Positions 15,970 to 24,515 of a stretch of DNA of 64,000 bases are shown here, one piece after another. The stretch's first letter is position 1; every line of letters starts with the position of its first letter. This DNA comes from Arthrobacter sp. (GTDB lineage: Bacteria; Actinomycetota; Actinomycetes; Actinomycetales; Micrococcaceae). The stretch spans positions 1 to 64,000 of the forward strand of contig NZ_JAPSHJ010000016.1 of NCBI RefSeq assembly GCF_031179985.1. The letters are read 5' to 3'. The notes beneath the pieces are model-generated. The model ran no database searches. It was not told the DNA's origin and saw nothing but the letters and a program-made list of their open reading frames with translations. The translations under genes and the position numbers were made by a program.

Positions 15970-15996
15970 CTAGCTAAGCAGAAGGATCGCACGCAT
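15970..15996 (-). CDS. Leucine leader peptide of leuS
   Basis: This eight-residue ORF, MRAILLLS, has three consecutive leucine codons (CTT CTG CTT) just before its end, and an Ile codon before them. It lies between the inferred promoter and the attenuator. The ATG is about at the expected transcription start, so translation would be leaderless, which is common in actinobacteria. A ribosome stalled at the Leu codons would cover segment 1 of the pause hairpin and favour leuS transcription. The function is inferred from architecture. Confidence 0.7.
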   Translation of the reverse strand: MRAILLLS

Positions 15997-16002
15997 AAAA
16001 CT

Positions 16003-16030
16003 ACTTTAGCGCACCACGCCTATCTCAAAA
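16003..16030 (-). promoter_or_regulatory. Putative leuS promoter
   Basis: On the minus strand a -10-like TAAAGT (16003-16008) lies 16 nt after a -35-like TTTTGA (16025-16030). The -10 ends 6 nt before the ATG of the leader peptide, consistent with a leaderless transcript. Confidence 0.5.
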
Positions 16031-16074
16031 GTAAGTCGTCACGAGGAGGAAGCAGCGCGACCTGGACATGCCGA

Positions 16075-16138
16075 GCTGTTAAGGGGGCCCGGGAGCGGCT
16101 TCGGGCGTCCGCGAAGCGGGCGGGGCCCCCTTAACAGC
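16075..16138. terminator. Long perfect stem-loop between glpK and leuS promoter
   Basis: A perfect 16-bp inverted repeat (16075-16090 and 16123-16138) encloses a 32-nt GC-rich loop. It lies 20 bp after the glpK stop codon and most likely ends the glp transcript. There is no clear T tract, so a factor-assisted or I-shaped terminator is probable. It could also be one copy of a dispersed repeat. Confidence 0.6.
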
Positions 16139-16158
16139 GAAGGCATGATGGCGTCGCG

Positions 16159-17673
16159 CTACTTCACGTCCTCGTCGACCCAGTCCATGGACTTGGTCAC
16201 AGCCTTCTTCCAGAGGCGCATCTGCCGGTCCTGTTCCGCCTGGTCCATCTTGGGCTCCCAGCGCTTGTCTTCGGACCAGTTCGCCGAGAGCTCACCGAGG
16301 TCCTTCCAGAAGCCGACGGCGAGCCCGGCAGCGTACGCGGCGCCGAGGGACGTCGTTTCCACCACCTTGGGCCGGATGACCGGAACACCGAGGATGTCCG
16401 CCTGGAACTGCATGAGGGCATCGTTGGCGACCATGCCGCCGTCGACCTTCAATTCCGTGAGCGGGACGCCCGAGTCGGCATTTACGGCGTCCAGCACTTC
16501 ACGGGTCTGGAAGGCCGTTGCCTCCAGAGCCGCACGGGCAATGTGGTTCTTATTCACATACCTCGTCAGGCCAACAATTGCGCCGCGTGCGTCGGAACGC
16601 CAGTACGGTGCGAAGAGGCCCGAGAATGCCGGGACAATGTACACGCCGCCGTTATCCTCAACAGAAGCCGCGAGGGTCTCAACCTCGGGAGCGCTGCTGA
16701 TCAGGCCCAGGTTGTCCCGGAGCCATTGAATGAGCGAACCGGTGACGGCGATGGAGCCTTCAAGCGCGTAGTGCGGTGCGGCATCTCCGAGCTTGTAGCC
16801 AACGGTGGTCAGCAGGCCGTTCTTTGAGTGGACGATTTCCTCACCGGTATTGAAGATCAGGAAGCAGCCGGTGCCGTAGGTGTTCTTGGCTTCGCCTGTC
16901 TGGAAGGCAGCCTGGCCGAACGTGGCAGCCTGCTGGTCGCCCAGGATGCCGGCCACAGGAACTTCACGCAGCAACTGGGAGGTGTGCACGTTCCCGTAAA
17001 CCTCCGAGGAGGACTTGATGGCCGGCATCATGCTGGCCGGAACACCGAATGCATCCAGGATCTCCTGATCCCACTGCAGCGTCTGCAGATCCATGAACAT
17101 GGTCCGCGAGGCGTTGGTGACGTCGGTGACGTGCACGCCCCCGTCGACTCCGCCGGTCAGGTTCCACAGCACCCACGCATCAGTGTTTCCGAAGACCAGG
17201 TCACCCGCTTCGGCCTTGGCCCGCGCTCCCTCGACGTTGTCGAGGATCCACTTGATTTTCGTGCCGGAGAAGTACGTCGCCAGGGGGAGGCCGACCTTCT
17301 GCTTGAACCGTTCGGGACCGCCGTCCCTGGCCAGTTCGTCCACGATTCCCTGTGTGCGGGTGTCCTGCCAGACGATGGCGTTGTACACGGCTTCACCTGT
17401 CGTCTTGTCCCAAACGACGGCGGTTTCGCGCTGATTGGTAATGCCGACGGCGGCGATGTCATGCCGGGTCAGGTTCGCCTTGGAGAGGGCAGAGCCGATG
17501 ACTTCGCGGGTGTTGTTCCAGATCTCGGCGGGGTCATGCTCCACCCAGCCGGCCTGCGGGAAGATCTGCTCGTGTTCCATCTGCCCGGAGGAAACGATGT
17601 TGCCGCTGTGGTCAAAAACCAGGGCCCGGGTGCTGGTGGTGCCCTGATCGATGGCGATTACGTACTGGTTCAT
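16159..17673 (-). CDS. glpK: Glycerol kinase
   Basis: This 504-residue FGGY-family kinase phosphorylates glycerol to sn-glycerol 3-phosphate. Seen are the phosphate-1 loop [13 protein letters not shown] (9-21), [11 protein letters not shown], the substrate loop [14 protein letters not shown], and [16 protein letters not shown] in the second ATPase lobe. The length and the [10 protein letters not shown] start are typical. It follows glpF with a 92-bp gap and is the last gene of the glpF-glpK pair. Confidence 0.97.
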   Translation of the reverse strand: MNQYVIAIDQGTTSTRALVFDHSGNIVSSGQMEHEQIFPQAGWVEHDPAEIWNNTREVIGSALSKANLTRHDIAAVGITNQRETAVVWDKTTGEAVYNAIVWQDTRTQGIVDELARDGGPERFKQKVGLPLATYFSGTKIKWILDNVEGARAKAEAGDLVFGNTDAWVLWNLTGGVDGGVHVTDVTNASRTMFMDLQTLQWDQEILDAFGVPASMMPAIKSSSEVYGNVHTSQLLREVPVAGILGDQQAATFGQAAFQTGEAKNTYGTGCFLIFNTGEEIVHSKNGLLTTVGYKLGDAAPHYALEGSIAVTGSLIQWLRDNLGLISSAPEVETLAASVEDNGGVYIVPAFSGLFAPYWRSDARGAIVGLTRYVNKNHIARAALEATAFQTREVLDAVNADSGVPLTELKVDGGMVANDALMQFQADILGVPVIRPKVVETTSLGAAYAAGLAVGFWKDLGELSANWSEDKRWEPKMDQAEQDRQMRLWKKAVTKSMDWVDEDVK

Positions 17674-17765
17674 AATGACGTCCTTGTCTGTTCTTCAGAT
17701 GCTGAGCAATTGCGTTTTGAGAATGGTGGAACGACTGGCGGAACTTTCAGTCTCAAGGTGCCGGT

Positions 17766-18515
17766 TTATGACGCAGCGGTGGCGATGATCGGGACCACTG
17801 CAGCCACGGCACCGGCGAGGGAGCCACCCACGAGAGGACCAACAACCGGAACCCAGGAGTAGCTCCAGTCGCTGGAGCCCTTGCCCTTGATCGGAAGGAG
17901 CGCATGGGCGATGCGGGGGCCGAGGTCGCGGGCAGGGTTGATGGCGTACCCGGTGGGGCCGCCGAGGGAAACACCGATGCCTACGACGAGGAGTGCAACT
18001 GCCAGCGGGCCGAGGCCTGAGGGGGTGCCGCCGAAGGTGAGGATGACGAACACCAGCACGAAGGTGCCGATGATCTCGGTAACCAGGTTCCAGGGAGTGG
18101 ACCGGATGGCGGGACCTGTGGAGAAGACAGCCAATTTGCTGGCGGGTTCAGGCTCGGCATCAAAGTGCTGCTTGTGCGCCAGCCAGGCGACGACTGCGCC
18201 CAGGAAGGCGCCGAGCAATTCTGCACCAAAGTAGGTCAATGTTGAGAGGGCATCAACAGGAACGCCTGGTGCATACTCGCTTTTGCCGTTGACCAGGAGG
18301 CCCAGGGTAACGGCCGGGTTGAGGTGGGCGCCTGATCTGGCTGCCACGTAGACACCGGCGAAGACTGCAATACCCCAGCCCCAGGTGACCATGAGGAACC
18401 CGCCGCTGTTGCCCTTGGTGCCCTTGAGCGCCACGTTGGCAACAACGCCGCAACCCAGGAGGGTCAGCATTGCGGTTCCGAACACTTCGGAAAGGAAAAC
18501 TATTCCAAGAGACAT
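17766..18515 (-). CDS. glpF: Glycerol facilitator (aquaglyceroporin)
   Basis: This is a 249-residue MIP channel with six membrane helices and two NPA half-helices: HLNPAVT (Asn66) and AINPARDLGPR (Asn193). The Asp after NPAR is characteristic of glycerol-conducting GlpF rather than water-only aquaporins. It lets glycerol enter for GlpK. ATG 18515 is preferred over 18527 because GGAG lies 6 nt upstream only for the former. The 157-bp gap to glpD holds two hairpins. Confidence 0.95.
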   Translation of the reverse strand: MSLGIVFLSEVFGTAMLTLLGCGVVANVALKGTKGNSGGFLMVTWGWGIAVFAGVYVAARSGAHLNPAVTLGLLVNGKSEYAPGVPVDALSTLTYFGAELLGAFLGAVVAWLAHKQHFDAEPEPASKLAVFSTGPAIRSTPWNLVTEIIGTFVLVFVILTFGGTPSGLGPLAVALLVVGIGVSLGGPTGYAINPARDLGPRIAHALLPIKGKGSSDWSYSWVPVVGPLVGGSLAGAVAAVVPIIATAAS

Positions 18516-18542
18516 CTTCGACTCCATCTATTTTCTGTTGTC

Positions 18543-18566
18543 AGCCCCTCGCGGGTTTGAGGGGCT
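18543..18566 (-). promoter_or_regulatory. Hairpin upstream of glpF
   Basis: 8-bp perfect arms AGCCCCTC and GAGGGGCT with an 8-nt loop lie 27 nt before the glpF start. The hairpin is not followed by a T tract. It may be part of the glpF leader or a second terminator for glpD. Confidence 0.4.
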
Positions 18567-18638
18567 GTTGAGGCCGGCAGCAATGCCGAACTGCCGGCCA
18601 ACGGCTGCACCGGAAGCCACTTCAGCTTCCGCGCAGTC

Positions 18639-18668
18639 CTTGCGCCCGGGGTGACCCGGGCACGCAAG
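18639..18668 (-). terminator. glpD terminator hairpin
   Basis: Five bases after the glpD stop, arms CTTGCG/CGCAAG and CCCGGG/CCCGGG form a 12-bp stem with a 2-nt bulge and a 4-nt loop. There is no T tract. This suggests that glpD is terminated separately from glpF-glpK. Confidence 0.55.
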
Positions 18669-18672
18669 ATCA

Positions 18673-20442
18673 TCAGGCCACCAGACTATGGACCTGGACC
18701 CCGTGGAAACGGTTCAGGACCTCCTGGGCGTGGCGGATCTCGGTTGCACGCGCTGCAGCGTCCCAACCGAGAGGTACGGCGAGGACAGCGGCGATTTCAT
18801 TCAGCAGTTCGCCCGTTACGAGTCCTCGGAAGGCAAGAGATGTGCGGCGGATCAGGATGTCCACCAAGTGACCGATCTGTTCATGCTGTGCCATGAATTC
18901 AAGCTCCCGGACGCTGAGCTCGCGGGTCGAGTGCAGGAGTCGGTCAGGCCCGGCATCGAGGTAGGAGATCACTTCTTCTGCCCTGGTGCCGTAACGCGTC
19001 AGCAGCCCTGCGGCCCGGTCGGCGTCGCGGCCGGGAGACATGTGTGCCTTGATCCATTTCTGGACTCCAGCCTCTGTCTCGGGGAAGCCTGCGCCGCCAC
19101 CGATGGCGAGTTTCGCCGTCGAGATCCTGCGCTGCATTCCCAGCTCAGCCAGCACGTCATCGCTGAGGTGCTCCGCCAGTGCCCGGAAGGTGGTCCACTT
19201 GCCGCCCACCAGGCTCAAAACGACGCCCTCGCGTTCAATCCGGTAGTCGCGGCTGACGAATCCGGGCTGCGTTTCATCATGTTTAGGCAACGGGCGCACC
19301 CCCGAGAATGTATATACGATCTGCCCGCGGTTGACCGTGATGTCCGGGAAAACATGTCCGATCAGGTCGAAGAAATAGTCTATTTCCGCATCGGTGCATA
19401 CCGCGTCCTGGGACATATCGGCGTCGATATCGGTGGTGCCGACCAGCACGCGGTCCCCCATCGGGTAGATCAGCACGATCCTGCCGTCGGTGTGCTCGAA
19501 AAATATCTCGCGGCCGTTGCACGCAGCAAGTAAACCCGGGTGGTCCAGGACAATGTGGGAACCCTTGGTGCCGCCCATAAAAGCTGATGCTGCGCCCATA
19601 GCCTGGTTGGTCAGGTCAACCCACGCTCCGGTGGTGTTCACAATGACGTCAGCGGTGAAGTCGAACACTTCACCGGTCAGCTCATCGCGGAGCTGCACAG
19701 TGGTGCCTGGCTCAGCCGTGGCAGGCTTCTTGTCCACAAGGGATAGGTAGTTGCTGGCTCTGGCGTTTGCCTCAGCCGTGCCTGACTTGGTTCCGCCGCC
19801 GGCTTTCTCGCCATCCTGAAGCACATCGAGGGTAAGACGCTCGGGATTATGGACTGAGGCATCGAAATAGGTGGCGGCATATTTAATGCCCGGATGAAGC
19901 ATAGGGAGCTCAGCCAAAGCGCGCTTCCGTCCGCGGAACTCGTGGCACGGGACGTTGCCTCCGTCGCGCGAAAAGGAATCGTAGAGGGTAAGCCCTGCCT
20001 TGATCAGGAAGGCCCCGCGTTCCTTGGGCTTGCCCTGCTGCTTGTGAGTGAGGAAGCGCAATGGTGCGGACAAAATTCCCGAGAAAGTGCTGAAGATGGG
20101 AATGGTTGTTTGCAGGGGCTTCACGTAGTGCGGAGCAATCCGCAGGAGCCTGTTGCGCTCCACCACGGATTCCCGGACAAGGCGGAACTCGCCGTTTTCC
20201 AAATAGCGGATGCCGCCATGGATCATGTGCGATGAAGCTCCGCTGGCGCCCTGGCAATAGTCGCCGCGCTCCACGAGCGCAACGTCCACGCCCTGGAGGG
20301 CAAGGTCACGGAAAGTCCCGACGCCGTTGATGCCTCCTCCAATGATGAGAACCTGGGCGCGGGGCCGCTGACGCAGGCTCTCCACTGTTTGGCGATGCTG
20401 CCGGGGGGAGGCATGGCGGCCAGGTGTTTCATTGCGTCCCAA
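18673..20442 (-). CDS. glpD: Aerobic glycerol-3-phosphate dehydrogenase (FAD)
   Basis: This 589-residue membrane-associated flavoenzyme oxidises glycerol 3-phosphate to dihydroxyacetone phosphate and passes electrons to quinone. Seen are the FAD dinucleotide fold VLIIGGGINGVGTFRDLALQ, the GASGASSHMIHGGIRYL segment, VGTTDIDADMS, and the C-terminal helical domain. TTG at 20442 is chosen because AAAGGAG lies 5 nt upstream; a GTG at 20502 would extend it by 20 unconserved residues. It diverges from a SorC-type regulator and precedes glpF-glpK. Confidence 0.95.
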   Translation of the reverse strand: MGRNETPGRHASPRQHRQTVESLRQRPRAQVLIIGGGINGVGTFRDLALQGVDVALVERGDYCQGASGASSHMIHGGIRYLENGEFRLVRESVVERNRLLRIAPHYVKPLQTTIPIFSTFSGILSAPLRFLTHKQQGKPKERGAFLIKAGLTLYDSFSRDGGNVPCHEFRGRKRALAELPMLHPGIKYAATYFDASVHNPERLTLDVLQDGEKAGGGTKSGTAEANARASNYLSLVDKKPATAEPGTTVQLRDELTGEVFDFTADVIVNTTGAWVDLTNQAMGAASAFMGGTKGSHIVLDHPGLLAACNGREIFFEHTDGRIVLIYPMGDRVLVGTTDIDADMSQDAVCTDAEIDYFFDLIGHVFPDITVNRGQIVYTFSGVRPLPKHDETQPGFVSRDYRIEREGVVLSLVGGKWTTFRALAEHLSDDVLAELGMQRRISTAKLAIGGGAGFPETEAGVQKWIKAHMSPGRDADRAAGLLTRYGTRAEEVISYLDAGPDRLLHSTRELSVRELEFMAQHEQIGHLVDILIRRTSLAFRGLVTGELLNEIAAVLAVPLGWDAAARATEIRHAQEVLNRFHGVQVHSLVA

Positions 20443-20503
20443 AACAACTCCTTTGGGTTTGGTCCTTTGCGGCGCGCCCAAGGGCACGGCGCCGTTCACC
20501 ACT

Positions 20504-20533
20504 ATTGTTTGGACTAATGGAAAATGGAGTCAA
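20504..20533 (-). promoter_or_regulatory. Putative glpD promoter
   Basis: On the minus strand a good -35 TTGACT (20528-20533) is followed after 18 nt by a weak -10 AACAAT (20504-20509). The inferred operator palindrome lies just upstream of the -35. Confidence 0.4.
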
Positions 20534-20539
20534 GCACTA

Positions 20540-20553
20540 TGCACGAATGTGCA
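20540..20553. promoter_or_regulatory. Candidate operator in the glpD-regulator intergenic region
   Basis: TGCACGAATGTGCA is a perfect 5-bp inverted repeat with a 4-nt spacer. It lies between the -35 of glpD and the start of the divergent SorC-type regulator, 13 nt before the regulator ATG. It is a plausible binding site for that regulator. Confidence 0.45.
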
Positions 20554-20566
20554 GATTGGATCTTTG

Positions 20567-21529
20567 ATGCCTCACTCACGGCACGCTGACGCGCTGAGAG
20601 CCGCACAGCTGTACTACATGCAGGACCTGACAATGGACGCCATAGCCCGGGAGCTGCGAACGTCCAGATCAACGGTCTCCCGGCTGCTTTCTGCCGCCCG
20701 CGACACCGGCCTGGTCCAGATCCAGATCCGCAGCCCCTTGGACACCGGCCCGGAGCTGGAAAGCATCATCCGAAGCGAATACAACGTGGATGTGCACGTT
20801 GTCCCGGTCCTGGAATCCCTGAATGAGGCGGAAACACTGGACCGCGTTGCCATGCAGGCTGCCAGGACCATCGGCCCGTTGGTGGATTCCAATGCCATCA
20901 TCGGCGTCGCGTGGGGCTCTACATTGAGCGCCGTGAGCAGGCACCTGACCCGGAAGATCACTCACGACAGCATCATCGTCCAGCTCAATGGGGCCGGAAA
21001 CATGCACACCACCGGCATCACCTACGCAAGTGACATCATGCGGCGGTTCGGCAGCGCTTATGGTGCACGAGTGGAGCAATTCCCGGTTCCCGCGTTTTTC
21101 GACCATGCCAACACCAAGACAGCCATGTGGAATGAGCGCAGCGTGCAGCGGATCCTTGACCTGCAGTCCCGAATGAGCATTGCAGTGTTCGGGGTCGGTT
21201 CGGTGGATGCGGACTACCCGAGCCACGTTTACGCGGGAGGCTACCTCGATGAAGATGACCTTAAGGTGCTGGCAAGTTCTGATGTTGTGGGTGATGTGGC
21301 CACCGTCTTCTTTCGGGGTGATGGTTCTTCGGACGGCATCACCCTCAACGAACGCTCCACTGGACCCTCGCTGGCGCAATTGCGCCAGGTCAGGCGGAGG
21401 ATCTGTGTGGTGTCCGGCGCGTCCAAAATCAAGGGGCTGCGCGGGGCACTCGCTGCGGGACTGGCAACCGATCTGATCCTGGATGAAGCAATGGCCCGGC
21501 GGCTCGTAGGTTCAAAGAACGTGTCCTGA
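20567..21529 (+). CDS. SorC/DeoR-type sugar-binding transcriptional regulator
   Basis: This 320-residue regulator has an N-terminal helix-turn-helix (LTMDAIARELRTSRSTVSRLL) and the large C-terminal sugar-phosphate-binding domain of the SorC family (GVAWGSTLSAVSRHL, FGVGSVDADYPS, LATDLILDEAMARRL). The longer frame from 20432 overlaps glpD; the ATG at 20567 fits the family N-terminus MPHSRHADALRAAQLYY. It diverges from glpD, so it probably regulates glycerol genes, with a triose or glycerol phosphate as a reasonable but unproven effector. Confidence 0.88.
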   Translation: MPHSRHADALRAAQLYYMQDLTMDAIARELRTSRSTVSRLLSAARDTGLVQIQIRSPLDTGPELESIIRSEYNVDVHVVPVLESLNEAETLDRVAMQAARTIGPLVDSNAIIGVAWGSTLSAVSRHLTRKITHDSIIVQLNGAGNMHTTGITYASDIMRRFGSAYGARVEQFPVPAFFDHANTKTAMWNERSVQRILDLQSRMSIAVFGVGSVDADYPSHVYAGGYLDEDDLKVLASSDVVGDVATVFFRGDGSSDGITLNERSTGPSLAQLRQVRRRICVVSGASKIKGLRGALAAGLATDLILDEAMARRLVGSKNVS

Positions 21530-21581
21530 CCCCGCATGACGGAAAGCAATTTGAACCATACGAGTCGGTAGAGTCGGTGCT

Positions 21582-22451
21582 ATGAAACCTGTCCCCCGCC
21601 TTGGGCTCAACAACGGTGTGCTAATCGACCAGTTGGGCTTCGGGTTGTACAAAGTCCCGCCATCGGACGCGGCCGGCCTGGTTACCATGGCCCTTGAAGC
21701 CGGCTATCGCCATTTCGATACCGCAGCCATGTATGGCAACGAGTCGGGCGTCGGAAGAGGCATTGGTTCCCTGTCCGGATTTGAAGGCCAGGAAGGGGGC
21801 AGCGGAGCCGGAACGCCCTCGCTTTCACGCCAGGATCTCTTTATTACCACTAAGGTGTGGAACGACGACCATGGCTACGACTCCACTCTAAAGGCGTTCC
21901 AGAAGTCCATGGCAAGCCTCGGCCTGGATTACGTGGACCTATACCTGATCCACTGGCCCTGCGCCCGTCGCGGACTCTATACCAAAACGTATCGTGCCCT
22001 GGAGACCCTCTACCGGGAGGGCAAAGTCCGGGCCATAGGAGTGTCGAACTTCCAGCCGGCGCACTTAGAGCACCTGCTTGAAACAGCAGAAGTCATTCCC
22101 GCCGTGAACCAGATTGAGCTCCATCCCTGGCTCCAGCAGGAGGAACTGCGCGAGCAGCATAAACGGTTGGGGATCCGCACCGAAGCCTGGAGCCCGTTGG
22201 GGCGCGGCAAGGTGCTCCAGGACCCGGTGATTCTTGATCTCGCCTCACATCATGGAAGGACTCCGGCGCAGATCATCCTGCGCTGGCACCTGCAGCTGGA
22301 GAACATCGCAATCCCCAAGGCCAGCTCCTATGAACGGCTCAGGGAGAATCTGGATATCTTCGACTTCAGCCTGGAGTCGTCAGAAATGTCCGCAATCGCG
22401 GCATTGGACCGCGGTCAGCGCACAGGCTCCCACCCGGACAACGTGAACTAG
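21582..22451 (+). CDS. Aldo/keto reductase
   Basis: This 289-residue NADPH-dependent AKR has the catalytic tetrad Asp46, Tyr51, Lys91 and His124 (FDTAAMY, TTKVW, LIHWP). Later come GVSNFQPAHL, NQIELHPWLQQ, and the NADP-phosphate site IPKASS. A Gly/Ser-rich insert of about 15 residues (62-82) before Lys91 is longer than in most family members. A -10-like TAGAGT ends 7 nt before the ATG, suggesting a leaderless transcript. It is the first gene of a probable three-gene operon. Physiological substrate unknown. Confidence 0.9.
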   Translation: MKPVPRLGLNNGVLIDQLGFGLYKVPPSDAAGLVTMALEAGYRHFDTAAMYGNESGVGRGIGSLSGFEGQEGGSGAGTPSLSRQDLFITTKVWNDDHGYDSTLKAFQKSMASLGLDYVDLYLIHWPCARRGLYTKTYRALETLYREGKVRAIGVSNFQPAHLEHLLETAEVIPAVNQIELHPWLQQEELREQHKRLGIRTEAWSPLGRGKVLQDPVILDLASHHGRTPAQIILRWHLQLENIAIPKASSYERLRENLDIFDFSLESSEMSAIAALDRGQRTGSHPDNVN

Positions 22452-22458
22452 GATTCAA

Positions 22459-23391
22459 GTGATGGAACAAGTGGACACGGACACCGGTCGGGCTCAGCCC
22501 CTCTTCAGCCCCCAGCTCCCCGACCGGACGCGCGCCGCTGATGTCGACGTTGACGGCGGCAGGGTGGCGTACTGGATTTACGAGCCGGTCCAGGTGACGC
22601 CCGAGACCCGGACAATCCTGGTGATCCACGGCTTCCGTGGGGATCACCACGGCCTCCTGCGCGTTGCGGACCAGCTCCCGGAGATGCGGCTGGTCATGCC
22701 CGATTTGCCAGGCTTCGGCAGCTCAGAACCGTTCAGGTCCCTGGAGCACACAGTCGAGAATTACGGCCACTTCATCAGCGGTCTTATGGCGGCCCTTGGG
22801 CTGGGCCCGGAAACGGTCCTGCTCGGTCATTCATTCGGTTCAATTGTCGCCAGCCACTTTGTGGCAGCTCATCCGGGCACTGTCCGTGAGCTGATTCTGG
22901 TCAACCCGATAGCCAGTCCGGCGTTGGAAGGGCCGAAGGGTGTCATGACCAGGCTGGCCGTCTTTTATTACCAGCTGTCTGCCAGGCTTCCCAGCAAACT
23001 CGGACTCTCGATCCTGCGGAGCCAGGTCATTGTCAGGGTCATGAGCGTGGCGATGGCCAAAACCAAGGACAGGCAATTGCGGCGCTTCATTCATGCCCAG
23101 CATTCCGCCTACTTTTCGGCCTTCGCCAACCGGCAGAGCCTACTGGAATCCTTCCGTGCGTCAGTGGGCGGCAATGTAGCTGAAGTGGCCGCCGCGCTTA
23201 AGCTCCCTGTGCTGCTGGTGGCGGGCGAGAAGGACGAAATCGCCGTCCTCCCGGACCAGTACAAGTTACTGGCGCTATTGCCCGATGCCCGACTGGAAGT
23301 CATCCCGGATGTTGGCCACCTCATCCACTACGAAACCCCTGCACCCGCGGCCGGGCATATCCGCAGCTTCCTGAAGGACCACGCCTCGTGA
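22459..23391 (+). CDS. Alpha/beta hydrolase
   Basis: This is a 310-residue hydrolase with ILVIHGFRGDHHG (oxyanion region), MPDLPGFGSSEP, the nucleophile Ser in GHSFGS, Asp in AGEKDE and His in GHLIHYE, so the triad is complete. The lid region (about 165-230) is long and helical, as in lipase or esterase-like members. The start is GTG or the immediately following ATG, 7 nt after the preceding stop. The next gene starts inside its stop codon. Substrate not identifiable; the glycosyltransferase neighbour hints at lipid or envelope metabolism. Confidence 0.88.
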   Translation: MMEQVDTDTGRAQPLFSPQLPDRTRAADVDVDGGRVAYWIYEPVQVTPETRTILVIHGFRGDHHGLLRVADQLPEMRLVMPDLPGFGSSEPFRSLEHTVENYGHFISGLMAALGLGPETVLLGHSFGSIVASHFVAAHPGTVRELILVNPIASPALEGPKGVMTRLAVFYYQLSARLPSKLGLSILRSQVIVRVMSVAMAKTKDRQLRRFIHAQHSAYFSAFANRQSLLESFRASVGGNVAEVAAALKLPVLLVAGEKDEIAVLPDQYKLLALLPDARLEVIPDVGHLIHYETPAPAAGHIRSFLKDHAS

Positions 23392-24482
23392 AAATCGTGA
23401 TTGACGCCCGTTTCACCCGCACGGATCACCATGACGGCATCAGCCGCTACGGTTCAAGCCTCATCGCAGCGCTGGCGAAGATCACTGACGTTTCGATGCT
23501 GATCAGCGACCCCCGGCAGCTCAAGTTGCTTCCTGACGTCCCGTACACGCTCATCAACAGCCCGCTCTCCCCCGCTGAGCTCTTTGTCGCGGCGAAAGTC
23601 AACCGGCTGGGGGCCGACGTGGTGGTCTGCCCAATGCAGACCATGGGCTCGTGGGGCCGGAACTATGGCTTAGTGCTCACCCTGCACGACCTGATCTACT
23701 ACGAACACCCCGCTCCTCCAGGTTTCCTTCCCGCACCCGTCCGCGTTCTGTGGCGCCTGTACCACAAAGCCTTCTGGCCACAACGGTTGCTGCTGAACCG
23801 GGCTGACATCGTGGCAACCATCAGCCATACCACTGCTTCCCTGATCGCAAAGTACCGCCTCACCAGGAGGCCGGTCAGGATTGTGGGCAATGCCCCCCAG
23901 CACGGGCACTCCCCCCGGGACGTCACGGCAGGTTCCGATAAGAGCCTGCTGTACATGGGCTCATTCATGCCCTACAAAAACGTGGAAACGATGATCAAGG
24001 GCATGGCTGAGCTGCCGGGGATGACGCTTCACCTCCTGAGCCGCATCACTCCCGCCCGCCGGGCTGAGCTTGAATTGCTGGTGCCACACGGGACGGACAT
24101 TGTGTTCCACAACGGTGTGACGGAAGACGAGTACGAGGCCCTGCTCTCGCGGGCTACGGCGCTCATCAGTCTTTCCAAAGCTGAAGGCTATGGCCTCCCG
24201 CTTGTGGAGGCCATGTCCCATGGAACCCCCGTTATAGCCAGCGACATCCCTATTTTCCGGGAAGTGGGCTCGGACGCCGTAACTTATGTCGATCCCGATT
24301 CCCCCTCGGAGTTCGCCGCCGCGGTCCGTGCCTTGGAGGATCCTTCCGTCTGGGACGTGCAGTCACGTCGCTCTGTGGAGCGGGCGGCCGGGTTCAGTTG
24401 GGACCACTCGGCACGGCAGTTGATTGAGGTGGCAGAGGAAGTGGCGGGCCAAAGGCAGCGGCGGAATCGCAGCAGCATGTAG
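23388..24482 (+). CDS. GT4-family glycosyltransferase
   Basis: This 364-residue GT-B glycosyltransferase has an N-terminal Rossmann-like domain (MKIVIDARF, DDGISRY-like segment) and a C-terminal nucleotide-sugar domain. The latter carries the GT4 motif E-x7-E in EGYGLPLVEAM and SHGTPVIASDIPIFREVG. Such enzymes often transfer mannose or another hexose to lipid or glycan acceptors. The GTG start overlaps the hydrolase stop by 4 nt (GTGA), so the two are translationally coupled. It is convergent with priA. Confidence 0.9.
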   Translation: MKIVIDARFTRTDHHDGISRYGSSLIAALAKITDVSMLISDPRQLKLLPDVPYTLINSPLSPAELFVAAKVNRLGADVVVCPMQTMGSWGRNYGLVLTLHDLIYYEHPAPPGFLPAPVRVLWRLYHKAFWPQRLLLNRADIVATISHTTASLIAKYRLTRRPVRIVGNAPQHGHSPRDVTAGSDKSLLYMGSFMPYKNVETMIKGMAELPGMTLHLLSRITPARRAELELLVPHGTDIVFHNGVTEDEYEALLSRATALISLSKAEGYGLPLVEAMSHGTPVIASDIPIFREVGSDAVTYVDPDSPSEFAAAVRALEDPSVWDVQSRRSVERAAGFSWDHSARQLIEVAEEVAGQRQRRNRSSM

Positions 24483-24515
24483 AAGCGCTCGATCCGCGGG
24501 CTGCCCTGCTGCAGG

